A stretch of 54,685 nt of DNA, from the NCBI RefSeq assembly GCF_002013375.1, contig NZ_MAEW01000005.1, positions 1 to 54,685 of the forward strand, read 5' to 3'. This DNA is from Mycobacterium sp. D16Q13 (GTDB taxonomy: Bacteria; Actinomycetota; Actinomycetes; Mycobacteriales; Mycobacteriaceae). This document shows, piece after piece, positions 18,304 through 27,193 of this stretch; the stretch's first letter is position 1, and every line of letters begins with the position of its first letter. A program made the position numbers and the translations under genes. The notes beneath the pieces were generated by a model. It made no database searches and was not told the origin of the DNA. It saw nothing but the letters and a program-made list of their open reading frames with translations.

Positions 18304-19989
18304 ATGGGATTCCTCAAGCCCACATTGCCCGTCGTCGATGTCGCCGAATGGAGCAAGGGCACCCGCGCCGAGAAGATACGTCCGATGGCCCGGCACTGGG
18401 CCGAGGTGGGCTTCGGCACACCGGTCGCCTTGCACCTCTTCTACGTACTGAAAATCGGGCTGTACATCCTGGGCGGGTGGCTGTCCGCCGTGGCGACCAC
18501 CAACGGTGTTGACGAATTGGCGGATTTCTCCGCGCCCATCGTCTTCCAGAAGGTGGTGCTCTACACCATGCTGTTCGAGGTCATCGGCCTCGGCTGCGGT
18601 TTCGGACCGCTTAACAACAGGTTCTTCCCCCCTCTGGGGTCAATCTTGTACTGGTTGCGCCCCAACACCATTCGCTTGCCCCCCTGGCCCCGCGTCCCAC
18701 TCACCAAGGGCTCCGCACGTACCCCTGTCGACATCGCGCTCTACGCGGCACTCCTGGCAATTCTGTTGGTCGCGCTGTTCTCCCAGCCCACCGAGACGGG
18801 GCTGCTACCCACCTGGCTGGTCGCCACCATCCTGGGGCTGCTGGCCCTCACCGGCCTGCGTGACAAGGTGATCTTCCTGGCCGCCCGTGGCGAGGTGTAC
18901 GGGGCCCTCACCGTCACGTTCCTCTTATCCGGGGCCGACATGATCGTCGCCGCCAAGCTCATCTTCGTCGTCATCTGGATGGGAGCAGCGACGTCAAAGC
19001 TCAACCACCACTTCCCCTTTGTCATCTCGACCATGATGTCCAACAACCCGCTCATCCGCGCCAAGCGGCTCAAGCGGGCGTTCTTCGAGAAGTTCCCCGA
19101 TGACCTGCGCCCCGGACGGCTCTCCCGCTTTGTCGCGCACGTGAGCACCGCCATCGAGATGCTGGTGCCGATCGCGTTGTTCTTCAGCCATGGCGGCTGG
19201 GTCACCACCAGCGCGGCCATCGTCATGGTCTGTTTCCACCTGGGCATCCTGACCGCCATTCCGATGGGTGTACCGCTGGAATGGAATGTGTTCATGATCT
19301 TCGGTGTGCTGTCGCTGTTCGTCGCGCACGCGAACATCGGCCTCAAAGACATCCAGCACCCCGTACCCGTGCTGCTTCTGTTCGCCGTCAGCGCCGGTGT
19401 GGTTGTCGCAGGAAACCTGTTGCCCCGCAAGATTTCCTTCCTGCCGGGCATGCGGTACTACGCCGGAAACTGGGACACCACACTGTGGTGCGTCAAACCA
19501 TCCGCCAGCGCCAAGATCGACAAGGGCATCGTCGCGATCGCCAGCATGCCGCAAGCGCAGATGGAACGTTTCTACGGCACCGAACAGGCGCCGCTGCTCA
19601 TGTACATCGGCTATGCGTTCCGCGCCATGAACACCCACGGTCGGGCCATGTTCACGCTCGCGCACCGCGCCATGGCGGGACAGAACGAGGATGACTACGT
19701 CATCACCGACGGCGAACGGATCTGCAGCACCGCCATCGGCTGGAACTTCGGCGACGGGCACATGCACAACGAGCAGCTGATCGCCGCGATGCAAGAACGC
19801 TGCCGGTTCGAACCCGGCGAGGTGCGCATCGTGCTGCTCGACGCACAGCCCATCCATCGTCAAACCCAGCAATACCGTCTCGTGGACGCTGCCACTGGCG
19901 AGTTCGAAAGCGGCTATGTCCGAGTGGCCGATATGGTCAACCGCCAGCCCTGGGATGACGAGCTGCCCGTACACGTCAACACCCCGTAA
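18304..19989 (+). CDS. DUF3556 transmembrane protein
   Basis: 561 residues. Several hydrophobic segments cover roughly residues 40-400, followed by a soluble C-terminal part (about residues 400-561). It belongs to the actinobacterial DUF3556 family, whose function is not known. The ATG is only eight bases from a KstR-type box, with no clear Shine-Dalgarno, which suggests leaderless expression under sterol control. The strongest clue to function is therefore sterol or lipid metabolism. Confidence 0.82.
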   Translation: MGFLKPTLPVVDVAEWSKGTRAEKIRPMARHWAEVGFGTPVALHLFYVLKIGLYILGGWLSAVATTNGVDELADFSAPIVFQKVVLYTMLFEVIGLGCGFGPLNNRFFPPLGSILYWLRPNTIRLPPWPRVPLTKGSARTPVDIALYAALLAILLVALFSQPTETGLLPTWLVATILGLLALTGLRDKVIFLAARGEVYGALTVTFLLSGADMIVAAKLIFVVIWMGAATSKLNHHFPFVISTMMSNNPLIRAKRLKRAFFEKFPDDLRPGRLSRFVAHVSTAIEMLVPIALFFSHGGWVTTSAAIVMVCFHLGILTAIPMGVPLEWNVFMIFGVLSLFVAHANIGLKDIQHPVPVLLLFAVSAGVVVAGNLLPRKISFLPGMRYYAGNWDTTLWCVKPSASAKIDKGIVAIASMPQAQMERFYGTEQAPLLMYIGYAFRAMNTHGRAMFTLAHRAMAGQNEDDYVITDGERICSTAIGWNFGDGHMHNEQLIAAMQERCRFEPGEVRIVLLDAQPIHRQTQQYRLVDAATGEFESGYVRVADMVNRQPWDDELPVHVNTP

Positions 19990-19993
19990 CGAC

Positions 19994-20023
19994 CTGACAG
20001 GTGTCGGTGTACGGGACTATTCT
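19994..20023 (+). promoter_or_regulatory. Leaderless promoter of sigG
   Basis: CTGACA at 19994-19999 and TATTCT at 20018-20023 are separated by 18 bases. The GTG start of sigG begins seven bases after the -10, where transcription should start. Confidence 0.5.
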
Positions 20024-20030
20024 CTCGCCC

Positions 20031-20996
20031 GTGACGGCACAAGCCATCGAGGATGAATTTCTTTCGCGCACCGAACAATATCGGCGCGAGATTCTGGCCC
20101 ATTGTTACCGGATGACGGGGTCCATCCACGATGCCGAAGACCTGGTGCAGGAGACGTACCTGCGCGGATGGAAGGCGTACGACCGGTTCGAGGGAAAGTC
20201 ATCGCTGCGCACCTGGCTGTACCGGATCGCCACCAACACCTGTCTGACGGCGCTCGAGGGCAAGCAGCGACGGCCGCTGCCGACCGGGCTGGGAGCACCC
20301 AGCGCCAACCCGCTCGACGAGTTGGACGAACGCGCCGAGATCCCGTGGCTGGAGCCGCTGCCCGACGACGCCACCGACCCGGCCAGCATCGTGGGATCAC
20401 GGGAGTCGGTGCGCCTGGCTTTCGTCGCCGCCTTGCAACACCTGCCCGCCAAGCAGCGTGCGGTGCTGGTGCTGCGCGAGGTACTGCAGTGGAAGGCCCA
20501 AGAGGTCGCCGAGGCCATCGGCTCCACCACCGCCGCAGTGAACAGCCTGCTGCAGCGCGCCCGCGCGCAGCTGCACGAGGTGTCGCCACAAGAAGACAAC
20601 CTGCTGGAGCCCGAGGACCCCATGCTGCGCGAGCAGCTCCGCCAGTACATCAACGCTTTCGAGCGCTACGACGTTGACGCCATCGCGAAAATGTTTACCA
20701 CCGAGGCGATTTGGGAGATGCCTCCGTTCACCGGCTGGTATCAGGGCGGACAGAGCATCGCCACGCTCATCAAGGAGCAATGCCCCGCCGAGCATGCCGG
20801 CGATATGCGCCTCATCGAAACGTCCGCCAATGGTCAACCGGCGATCGGCCTCTACATGCGCGAGGGCGATGGGGTGCACCGCCCGTTCCAGATGCACGTC
20901 CTGGACGTCACGCAGGACGGCGTGGCCCATGTGGTGTGCTTCTTCGATATCTCACTGTTCGAGAGGTTCGGCCTGCCAAGCGAACTCACCGACTAG
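20031..20996 (+). CDS. sigG: ECF RNA polymerase sigma factor SigG with SnoaL-like C-terminal domain
   Basis: About 321 residues. Sigma region 2 is residues ~15-85 (CYRMTGSIHDAEDLVQETYL) and region 4 about 130-185 (LPAKQRAVLVLREVLQWKAQ, EVAEAIGSTTAAVNSLLQRA). A SnoaL/NTF2-like domain follows (YINAFERYDVDAIAKMFT). This architecture is typical of SigG-type ECF factors, which often lack a classical anti-sigma partner; the fused domain may sense a small ligand. Position next to an Rv0183 homolog matches Rv0182c. The GTG at 20031 is chosen from the leaderless promoter; an earlier GTG at 20001 overlaps the -35/-10. Confidence 0.88.
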   Translation: MTAQAIEDEFLSRTEQYRREILAHCYRMTGSIHDAEDLVQETYLRGWKAYDRFEGKSSLRTWLYRIATNTCLTALEGKQRRPLPTGLGAPSANPLDELDERAEIPWLEPLPDDATDPASIVGSRESVRLAFVAALQHLPAKQRAVLVLREVLQWKAQEVAEAIGSTTAAVNSLLQRARAQLHEVSPQEDNLLEPEDPMLREQLRQYINAFERYDVDAIAKMFTTEAIWEMPPFTGWYQGGQSIATLIKEQCPAEHAGDMRLIETSANGQPAIGLYMREGDGVHRPFQMHVLDVTQDGVAHVVCFFDISLFERFGLPSELTD

Positions 20997-21004
20997 GGCG
21001 CCGC

Positions 21005-22489
21005 TTACCGCTGAGCCAGGCTCCCCGGGAACAGATACTGGTCCGAGGGCCTGGTCACGCTGTGGAACCAGGCGGTGAAGAACCCGGACAAGTCCTTACC
21101 CGCGACTTTCTGCACGTACGCCTCGAACTGCGGCCAGGTGGCATTGCCCCACTTGTGCGCGGCCGGCCATGACCGCAGAATCTCCAGGAATGCTTTGTCC
21201 CCAATAGTGCGTCGCAGCGCGTGCAGCGCCAGCGGGCCCTTGCCGTACACACCCAGCGGATTGAAGACCTCGTCGGCGCTGCATTCGGCGGCACCCGGGC
21301 ACATGTCGTAGAGCAGGTTCCCCCAGACCTTGTCCTCATCCCAGATCTTCTCCACCGTCTTGCGGTAGTGCTCGTCGATGGACTTGCCTTCCTTTTCCTC
21401 CGACCACATCCACGGCAGATAGGAGGCGAAGCATTCGTTGAGGCAGATATCGCGCCACTGCTCGACCGACACCAGATCGCCGTACCACTCGTGGGTGTTT
21501 TCGTGCACGATCGTCGACAGGCGGCCGGACTCTTCGGTATCGCGACTGAAGGTGTAGTAGGGACGCGTCTGAGTTTCCAAGGCGCTAAAGGCGATGTCCT
21601 CGCGGATCGGATCGGCGAAGATGCCTCCGGCCGCCACGTGCGGGTACTTCCCGAGCTTGGATTCCAGGAACGTGAGTATCTCCGGCAGGCGCGCCTCGGA
21701 ATCCCCCGAACCAGCGTCGGGCGCAAACGCGCTCACCACGGGGGTACCGCTGGGCAGCGTGGACCGGAACACCGAGAAGTGATCCACGGCAAACGGAACG
21801 AGATACATGGCAACGGGATTCGGCTCGTTCCAGGTGGTGGTGGTCCAGCCACCCGACTCGGTGGCCTTGCCTTCTCGGCCGCCTGCCACGGCGGTCCACG
21901 ACGACGGAACTGTCGCGGTGAGCTTGAAGGGCGCCTTGTTCACCGGGGTGTTGTTCGACGGGTACCAGTTCTCCGCTCCGTCGGGCTCGCCGCCCTTGGC
22001 GTACCCGCCGCTGGTGCTGCGGACCCAGCCGGGCAGCGCGCCGAGATCGCGCTCCTGCGCCTCTTGCTGCTCGTTGAACGCGTAGGTGATCGTGGTGGTG
22101 AAGGCGCTACCGGCGCGGATGCCCTTTTCCGGGGTGACGGTCATTTCGTGCTCGCCGCTGAATTCGGTGGCGGCCGGCCGGCCGTCCACGGATGCCGTCA
22201 CAGTGCCCAGATCCGAGTAGTCCAGATTGAAGCTGGACAGGTTCTGGGTGGCGGCAGCCCGGATCACCATCGTGCCGTTCACATCGGTGCTCTCGGGGTC
22301 GAACCGCAGCGTCAGGTCGTACTGGGTGACGCGATAGCCGCCGTTGCCATCCTGCGGAAAGTAACTGTCAATACCGTTGGGTGATCCGGGCGTGAAGGTG
22401 TCGGTGGCATATGCGGGTGCCGCGGCGACGCCGCCACCGACCACGAGCACCGCGACAGCGGTAGGGATCCCGAGAATCCTGTGTGTCAT
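21005..22489 (-). CDS. Secreted M1-family metallopeptidase
   Basis: 494 residues with a Sec signal peptide cleaved near AYA-TD (residue 29). The gluzincin motif HENTH is at residues 329-333 and the third zinc ligand Glu352 in NECFASYL, the right spacing for family M1. The substrate-binding GxMEN-type motif appears as SALETQTRP, as in some actinobacterial exported members. The C-terminal aminopeptidase-N helical domain is absent, so this is a short M1. It probably trims peptides or proteins outside the cell. AAGG lies before the ATG, inside a 13-bp hairpin arm. Confidence 0.87.
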   Translation of the reverse strand: MTHRILGIPTAVAVLVVGGGVAAAPAYATDTFTPGSPNGIDSYFPQDGNGGYRVTQYDLTLRFDPESTDVNGTMVIRAAATQNLSSFNLDYSDLGTVTASVDGRPAATEFSGEHEMTVTPEKGIRAGSAFTTTITYAFNEQQEAQERDLGALPGWVRSTSGGYAKGGEPDGAENWYPSNNTPVNKAPFKLTATVPSSWTAVAGGREGKATESGGWTTTTWNEPNPVAMYLVPFAVDHFSVFRSTLPSGTPVVSAFAPDAGSGDSEARLPEILTFLESKLGKYPHVAAGGIFADPIREDIAFSALETQTRPYYTFSRDTEESGRLSTIVHENTHEWYGDLVSVEQWRDICLNECFASYLPWMWSEEKEGKSIDEHYRKTVEKIWDEDKVWGNLLYDMCPGAAECSADEVFNPLGVYGKGPLALHALRRTIGDKAFLEILRSWPAAHKWGNATWPQFEAYVQKVAGKDLSGFFTAWFHSVTRPSDQYLFPGSLAQR

Positions 22490-22493
22490 GTGA

Positions 22494-22545
22494 GCCTTAC
22501 GTAGAGCGGGCCCCTGTGACCCTAACGAGCGACTCTACGTAAGGC
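22494..22545 (-). promoter_or_regulatory. 13-bp inverted repeat that can cover the M1 peptidase ribosome binding site
   Basis: GCCTTACGTAGAG at 22494-22506 and its exact reverse complement at 22533-22545 flank a 26-base loop. In the mRNA the 3' arm contains the AAGG Shine-Dalgarno, and the stem ends four bases before the ATG. It could act as an RNA switch, or as two inverted DNA operator sites, since each arm contains TACGTA. Confidence 0.6.
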
Positions 22546-22563
22546 GGCACCGATCGTGCGTAG

Positions 22564-22965
22564 CTACTGGAGGTGAGCCGGATCCATCCAACTGATCTCC
22601 CACACGTGTCCGTCCAGGTCACGGAACGAACGGCCGTACATGAAGCCAAGCTCCTGCGCCGGCATCCAATCCACCCCGCCCGCGGCCAGCGCCGCGTCGG
22701 TCAGCTCGTCCACCCCGTCCCGGCTGTCGGCCGAAACGCAGAGCAGCACTTCGCGATTCTTCGAGGTATCGGCGATGTCGTCGGCGATGAAGCCACGGAA
22801 GCGGTCCTCCTCCAGCATCACCACCCAGCTCTGCTCGTTGATCGCCATACAGAGGGTGTTCTCGTCACAGAACTGGTCGTTGAAGGAGAAGCCCAGGTGA
22901 TCGAAGAACTTGCGGCTTGCCGCGGCATTAGCGATGGGAATATTGACGAACAACATGCGGGACAT
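22564..22965 (-). CDS. VOC/glyoxalase-superfamily protein
   Basis: 133 residues with TAGGAG five bases before ATG 22965. It has the vicinal-oxygen-chelate fold with paired beta-alpha-beta-beta-beta modules: MLFVNIPIANAAASRKFFDH starts the first, and RSFRDLDGHVWEISWMDP closes the second. It resembles lactoylglutathione-lyase-like stress proteins, but the reaction cannot be assigned. It lies upstream of the M1 peptidase on the same strand. Confidence 0.8.
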   Translation of the reverse strand: MSRMLFVNIPIANAAASRKFFDHLGFSFNDQFCDENTLCMAINEQSWVVMLEEDRFRGFIADDIADTSKNREVLLCVSADSRDGVDELTDAALAAGGVDWMPAQELGFMYGRSFRDLDGHVWEISWMDPAHLQ

Positions 22966-23035
22966 CGGGGCTCCTACCGGCAGGACGGTGGCGTTTCCAC
23001 CGTTCACCGATACCGACTGTTCCCGCGTTCGAAAT

Positions 23036-23280
23036 TCATCGATGCTCCCAGGCGTACGGCGGCACCTCACGAAGGACGTCGATCAGATAGCGGGCGTGCG
23101 GCTCTACCCACTCAGGTCGCAACGCTTCCCATCTCCACGTAAACAGGTTGGAATTGTCGAATCTCATAGGGAGCTGGAACCGCCGGTCGGTGAGCATGCG
23201 GTGCATCGTGCTGGATTCAATACATCATAGGCAAAGCGGGTGTCGTTGGCGCGGAGGTGAAAACGCCGATTGAAGTCATC
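23036..23280 (-). pseudogene. C-terminal remnant of a DUF3137-like paralog, with a frameshift
   Basis: Translation of the minus strand gives DDFNRRF and FAYDVLNPA in one frame. After a one-base shift near 23205-23212 it continues as MHRMLTDRRF, LFTWRW, YLIDVL and finally PPYAWEHR then TGA. These match the C-termini of the proteins at 23901-24599 and 24685-25368 (SDEFN-RF, FAYDVLNP, RMLAD, LTW, YLI-LEP-PAYAW). The N-terminal two thirds are missing: the remnant begins directly at the lemA stop codon. It is therefore a third, decayed copy. Confidence 0.8.
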
Positions 23281-23891
23281 TACTGCTGTGGAGGCGGGTT
23301 CAGACGGTCGAAGACTCCCCGGACATCCGGCGCCTTGCGAGCCTCCGGGTCATCGAGCTCGAAGTACTCGGCCTCGGTGAAACCGAACCATCCCGCGACA
23401 AAGTTGGACGGCACCGTTTGCACCTTGGTATTCAGTGCGCGCACATTGCCGTTATAGAAACGCCGTCCCGCGGCAATACGGTCTTCGGTGTTGGCCAGCT
23501 CAGTCTGCAGCCCGACGAAGTTCTGAACCGACTGTAGTTGTGGGTAGCTCTCGGCGATAGCGAAGAACCGGCCCAAAGCCCCGGAAAGCTGCTGCTCAGC
23601 CTGCGCCTGGGCCGCGACGCCCCGATGTGTGGCGGAGACCTCGCGAGCGAGGTTGCGCGCCGCAGTCACCTGCTGCAACGTGCTCCGCTCAAACTGTGCT
23701 GCGGCACTGGCCGTTTCGACGAGATTGGGAATGAGATCATGTCGCCGTTGCAGCTCGACGTCAATCTGCTTCCACGCCTCCTGCACCAGATTGCGGATCC
23801 TGACGAAGCCGTTGTACGTCGTCAGGATCCATAGTCCGACTATCAGGAAGATGAACGCCGCGAGGACGATCACGATCAGAATTGGGGCCAT
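23280..23891 (-). CDS. lemA: LemA-family membrane protein
   Basis: 203 residues: one N-terminal membrane helix (about residues 3-25), then the LemA antiparallel helical domain (TYNGFVRIRNLVQEAWKQID, ELQRRHDLIPNLVETA). The conserved C-terminal part contains FNNLVQ-like spacing, here VPSNFVAGWFGFTEAEYFEL. LemA proteins occur widely next to membrane peptidases or DUF3137 proteins, but their role is not established. Here it follows two DUF3137-like genes on the same strand with a nine-base gap, so they probably form one operon. Confidence 0.88.
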   Translation of the reverse strand: MAPILIVIVLAAFIFLIVGLWILTTYNGFVRIRNLVQEAWKQIDVELQRRHDLIPNLVETASAAAQFERSTLQQVTAARNLAREVSATHRGVAAQAQAEQQLSGALGRFFAIAESYPQLQSVQNFVGLQTELANTEDRIAAGRRFYNGNVRALNTKVQTVPSNFVAGWFGFTEAEYFELDDPEARKAPDVRGVFDRLNPPPQQ

Positions 23892-23900
23892 TTCCTTCTC

Positions 23901-24599
23901 CTAGTGTTGGTGCCAGGCATACGCGGGGACCGGCTCGAGAGTGTCGATCAGATACTGAACAGCACTGGGGATGCGCCGCACATCAAGTTCGCCGTACTGC
24001 CAGGTCATCAGCTTGGAGTGCTCAAACCTCAGCGGCCACGCGGACCGCGGGTCAGCAAGCATCCGCTGCATGGTCAGCGGATTGAGCACGTCGTAAGCGA
24101 ATCGTTCCGGCTCGCATTCGATATGGAAGCGCTGATTGAACTCGTCAGATTCCAGCTGAAGGTCATTGGCACCTAGCTCATCCAAAAGTGTCTTACCAGA
24201 GGTGATCTCGAGCCGAGAGTCACATGTGGGCGTCTCGATGTACGTCACCATGTACTCGTACGTTGTCGTCATGTCGAACGTGCCCGTGTCCCGGCTGATT
24301 TCGTAGGCGTATCCGAACGACACGAAATCGCAAGCGCCGGCCTTACCGCGGTACACGCCCCTGACCCTGCGGCAATCTCCCAGGCCGAAGGGGGGTCCGG
24401 AGGAGAGTTCCGCCAGAAGCGGATCGGATGTGTTGCTGTAGGTCCAGCCTTGAGCCGCCGCGAACTGCGCAAGTTCCTCAGCAAGTTTCCTACTGGTAAT
24501 ACCTCGCCGATACCGGTAACCCGACAATCCCACGACAGCCGCCACCACGGCAATACCCGCCACTGCGAGCACAGTGGCTATGATGCTGTTATTGAACAT
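23901..24599 (-). CDS. Membrane-anchored DUF3137-like protein, copy 1
   Basis: 232 residues. One N-terminal membrane helix (about residues 7-28) is followed by a cytoplasmic domain with FAAAQGWTYSNTSDPLL, a central FVSFGYAYEIS strand region and the C-terminal motif YLIDTLEPVPAYAW. It is a paralog of the next gene and of the remnant at 23.0 kb. Family assignment to DUF3137 is by pattern (W-y after the helix, Y-E-Y-M-V strands) and by the LemA neighbour, and is moderate. Function unknown. Confidence 0.72.
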   Translation of the reverse strand: MFNNSIIATVLAVAGIAVVAAVVGLSGYRYRRGITSRKLAEELAQFAAAQGWTYSNTSDPLLAELSSGPPFGLGDCRRVRGVYRGKAGACDFVSFGYAYEISRDTGTFDMTTTYEYMVTYIETPTCDSRLEITSGKTLLDELGANDLQLESDEFNQRFHIECEPERFAYDVLNPLTMQRMLADPRSAWPLRFEHSKLMTWQYGELDVRRIPSAVQYLIDTLEPVPAYAWHQH

Positions 24600-24684
24600 A
24601 TAACCCCCGACTTGCCGCCCGACGCATCTAGCCGCCGGTTTAGCAAAACAATACCAGTCGGCGGCCAGCTGGTTTATGTCGTTC

Positions 24685-25368
24685 CTACCGCTGCTCCCAG
24701 GCGTATGCTGGAATGGGTTCGAGGGCCTCGATCAGGTACTTCACGTCGTCGGCGATCTTTCGCTCGTCAAGCTTCCCTGTTCGCCACGTCAATAGCCGAC
24801 CATTCTCGAATCGCAAGGGTTGCGAATATTTTTGGTCGGCAAGCATCCGTTCCATGGCACGCGGGTTGAGCACATCGTACGCAAACCGTTCCGGACTGGC
24901 CTTCACCTTGAACCTCTTATTGAACTCGTCGGACTCCAGTTCCAGATCGGAAAAGCCCAGAGCACCAAAGAATCCGGAGAGTACGCCCTCGGGCTTGATC
25001 TCCAGACAGTGCGACGACGGTGGCGTAGCAATGCACGTCACCATGAACTCGTACGTCGTGGTGCTCGAGCGTTCGCCGTTGCTGGTGGTCACCTGGTACG
25101 AGTATTGGAAGGACACGAACCCGTGCCCATCGATGGTGCCGTTGAATGCGTCCTGAACGGTGCGGCTATGTCCCTGACCAAACGGCGCACCATCGGATAG
25201 GCCCAGCAGGCTCTGATCGTCGGCGGTGTACGTCCAACCATGCGCCCGGGCCCAGGCGGTGAGGATGGCGATTCGCTTCTTACGCATCCGGGACGAGAGG
25301 AACCACATCCCAGCGAAGACCAGCACGAAGAGAGCAATACCCGACACCATCAGCAGACTCTCAGACAC
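24685..25368 (-). CDS. Membrane-anchored DUF3137-like protein, copy 2
   Basis: About 227 residues from GTG 25368, preceded by a GGGGGG Shine-Dalgarno-like run; the open frame upstream of this point is noncoding. It has the same plan as copy 1: an N-terminal helix, AWARAHGWTYTADDQSLL, FVSFQYSYQV, FNKRFKVKASPERFAYDVLN and YLIEALEPIPAYAW. Copies 1 and 2 diverge clearly in the N-terminal half but share the C-terminal signature. It is probably the first gene of the cluster with copy 1 and lemA, after an 85-base gap. Confidence 0.72.
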   Translation of the reverse strand: MSESLLMVSGIALFVLVFAGMWFLSSRMRKKRIAILTAWARAHGWTYTADDQSLLGLSDGAPFGQGHSRTVQDAFNGTIDGHGFVSFQYSYQVTTSNGERSSTTTYEFMVTCIATPPSSHCLEIKPEGVLSGFFGALGFSDLELESDEFNKRFKVKASPERFAYDVLNPRAMERMLADQKYSQPLRFENGRLLTWRTGKLDERKIADDVKYLIEALEPIPAYAWEQR

Positions 25369-25482
25369 AATTCCCCCCTTGTCGCCCGTTGCCCCTCGGT
25401 GCATCGTACCCGGACACTGGACATTGCCTGTTAGCTCGATGAATCCCACACCCGAGACAGTTCCGGACGGCAGGATTGGAAT

Positions 25483-27039
25483 ATGCAATTCACCCAGTGG
25501 CTGCACCGTGCCCTGCAGCAGGACCCGAACCGCCCCATCACGATCTACCAGGGCCGGGAACGCACCGTGGAGCAGTTCGCGGACCGTGTCGCCCGGTTGG
25601 CCGGGGCGCTTCGAGCTGTCGGCGTCCAGCCGGGCGACCGAGTGGGCATGCTCTCGCTGAACTCCGACCGCTACGTCGAATACCTCACCGCGGTGCCGTG
25701 GTTGGGTGCTGCGCTGAACGCCGTCAACATCCGCTGGAGCCTTGCCGAGATCGGCTACTCCCTGCGTGAATCCGGCACCCGTGTGCTGTTCGTGGACGAC
25801 GCATTCAAGGCCGCCGCCGCACCGCTGCGTGCTGCCTGTGCGTGCCTGGACACTGTCGTCTACTGCGGCGACGGTCCCACACCCGAGGACATGATCGGGT
25901 ACGAGGACCTCCTCGCCACGCACGAGCCCGTCACGGACACCCGCACCGGTGGCGCCAGCCTGCTAGGCGTCTTCTATACGGGGGGAACCACCGGAAATCC
26001 CAAGGGCGTCATGCTGTCTCATGACAACGTGCTGACCTCGGCGATGGGGTCGCTATCCACCGGAAACTTCCTCACCCGCGACGGCCGACTGCTGCACTCG
26101 GCTCCGATGTTCCACATGGCCGACTTCAGTGCCGTCCTCGCGGGGAACCTCTCGGGTTCCACGCACGTGATCGTCCCGTCGTTCACTCCGCAGGCCGTGC
26201 TGGACGCCATCGTCGAGCACGATGTCCAGGACATGCTGCTGGTGCCCACCATGATCCAGATGCTCGTCGATCATCCAGCGGCCGCACAGCTCGACCTCAG
26301 TGGTATCCGTGGAATCGTCTACGGCGCCTCGGTCATCTCCGAGGCAGTGCTGCAGCGCGCCAAACAGGTGTTCCCCAACGCGCGATTCACCCAGGCCTAC
26401 GGCATGACCGAGGTGTCCCCCGTCGCGACGCTGCTGCTTCCCGACGATCATGACGACCCCGCGCTGCTGCGCTCGGCGGGACGCGCGGCCCCCCACTGCG
26501 AGGTGATGATCGTCGACTCCAGCGGAGACACCGACAACGAAGTCCCACGCGGCGAGATCGGCGAAGTAGTCGTCAAGGGCGACAACGTCATGCTCGGCTA
26601 CTGGGAGCTACCCGAGGAGTCTGCGGCCGCCGCCCGGGACGGATGGATGCACACCGGCGACGCCGGACGGATGGACGAACGCGGGTACGTCTACATCGTG
26701 GATCGCATCAAGGACATGGTGGTGACCGGCGGTGAGAACGTGTACTCGGCCGAGGTAGAGAACGCACTGGCCAAGCATCCGGCGGTAGCGGCGTGCGCGG
26801 TGATCGGCATCCCCGACGAACGTTGGGGCGAACGCGTGCACGCCGTGGTCGTCAAACAGACGCAGTCCGAGTGCTGCGGCGAAGACCTCCAGGAGCACTG
26901 CCGCGAACACATCGCCAACTACAAGGTGCCGCGCAGCTTCGAGTTCGTAGATGAGCTCCCGCTGTCCGGTGCGGGCAAGATCCTCAAGCGCGTGCTTCGG
27001 CAGAAGTACTGGGATACCCGCGACGCGGGCGTCTCCTAA
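25483..27039 (+). CDS. Acyl-CoA synthetase (FadD family)
   Basis: 518 residues. It is an ANL-superfamily ligase with the AMP-binding P-loop YTGGTTGNPKG at residues 165-175, the YGMTEVSP motif, GWMHTGDAG and the C-terminal lysine in GAGKILKR. It activates a carboxylic acid to acyl-CoA via acyl-AMP. The size and sequence fit medium- or long-chain FadD proteins; the substrate is unknown. AGGA is seven bases before the ATG. The zinc alcohol dehydrogenase follows 154 bases downstream on the same strand with its own promoter region. Confidence 0.87.
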   Translation: MQFTQWLHRALQQDPNRPITIYQGRERTVEQFADRVARLAGALRAVGVQPGDRVGMLSLNSDRYVEYLTAVPWLGAALNAVNIRWSLAEIGYSLRESGTRVLFVDDAFKAAAAPLRAACACLDTVVYCGDGPTPEDMIGYEDLLATHEPVTDTRTGGASLLGVFYTGGTTGNPKGVMLSHDNVLTSAMGSLSTGNFLTRDGRLLHSAPMFHMADFSAVLAGNLSGSTHVIVPSFTPQAVLDAIVEHDVQDMLLVPTMIQMLVDHPAAAQLDLSGIRGIVYGASVISEAVLQRAKQVFPNARFTQAYGMTEVSPVATLLLPDDHDDPALLRSAGRAAPHCEVMIVDSSGDTDNEVPRGEIGEVVVKGDNVMLGYWELPEESAAAARDGWMHTGDAGRMDERGYVYIVDRIKDMVVTGGENVYSAEVENALAKHPAVAACAVIGIPDERWGERVHAVVVKQTQSECCGEDLQEHCREHIANYKVPRSFEFVDELPLSGAGKILKRVLRQKYWDTRDAGVS

Positions 27040-27104
27040 CAAGACCTCATAATCGTGCATAGGTAGTCGTCAGAGGCACTCTTGGCCCGTTGACCACGCA
27101 CTTT

Positions 27105-27118
27105 TAGAACGCGTTTCA
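27105..27118. promoter_or_regulatory. KstR-like box upstream of alcohol dehydrogenase
   Basis: TAGAAC-GC-GTTTCA fits TNNAACNNGTTNNA but has weaker outer symmetry than the box at 18.3 kb. It lies 75 bases before the alcohol dehydrogenase start, upstream of a TATCCT -10-like sequence at 27137-27142. Confidence 0.4.
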
Positions 27119-27193
27119 CTTTTCTCGTAAAGCCGCTATCCTCGTCCACGAGAGTGATCTGGTTCACGTGTATCTGGAAGGACTAGCCAGTCA

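Noticed and set aside
21221..22384. 387-codon plus-strand frame opposite the M1 peptidase
   Set aside because: The opposite strand encodes a complete M1 peptidase with signal peptide and zinc motif.
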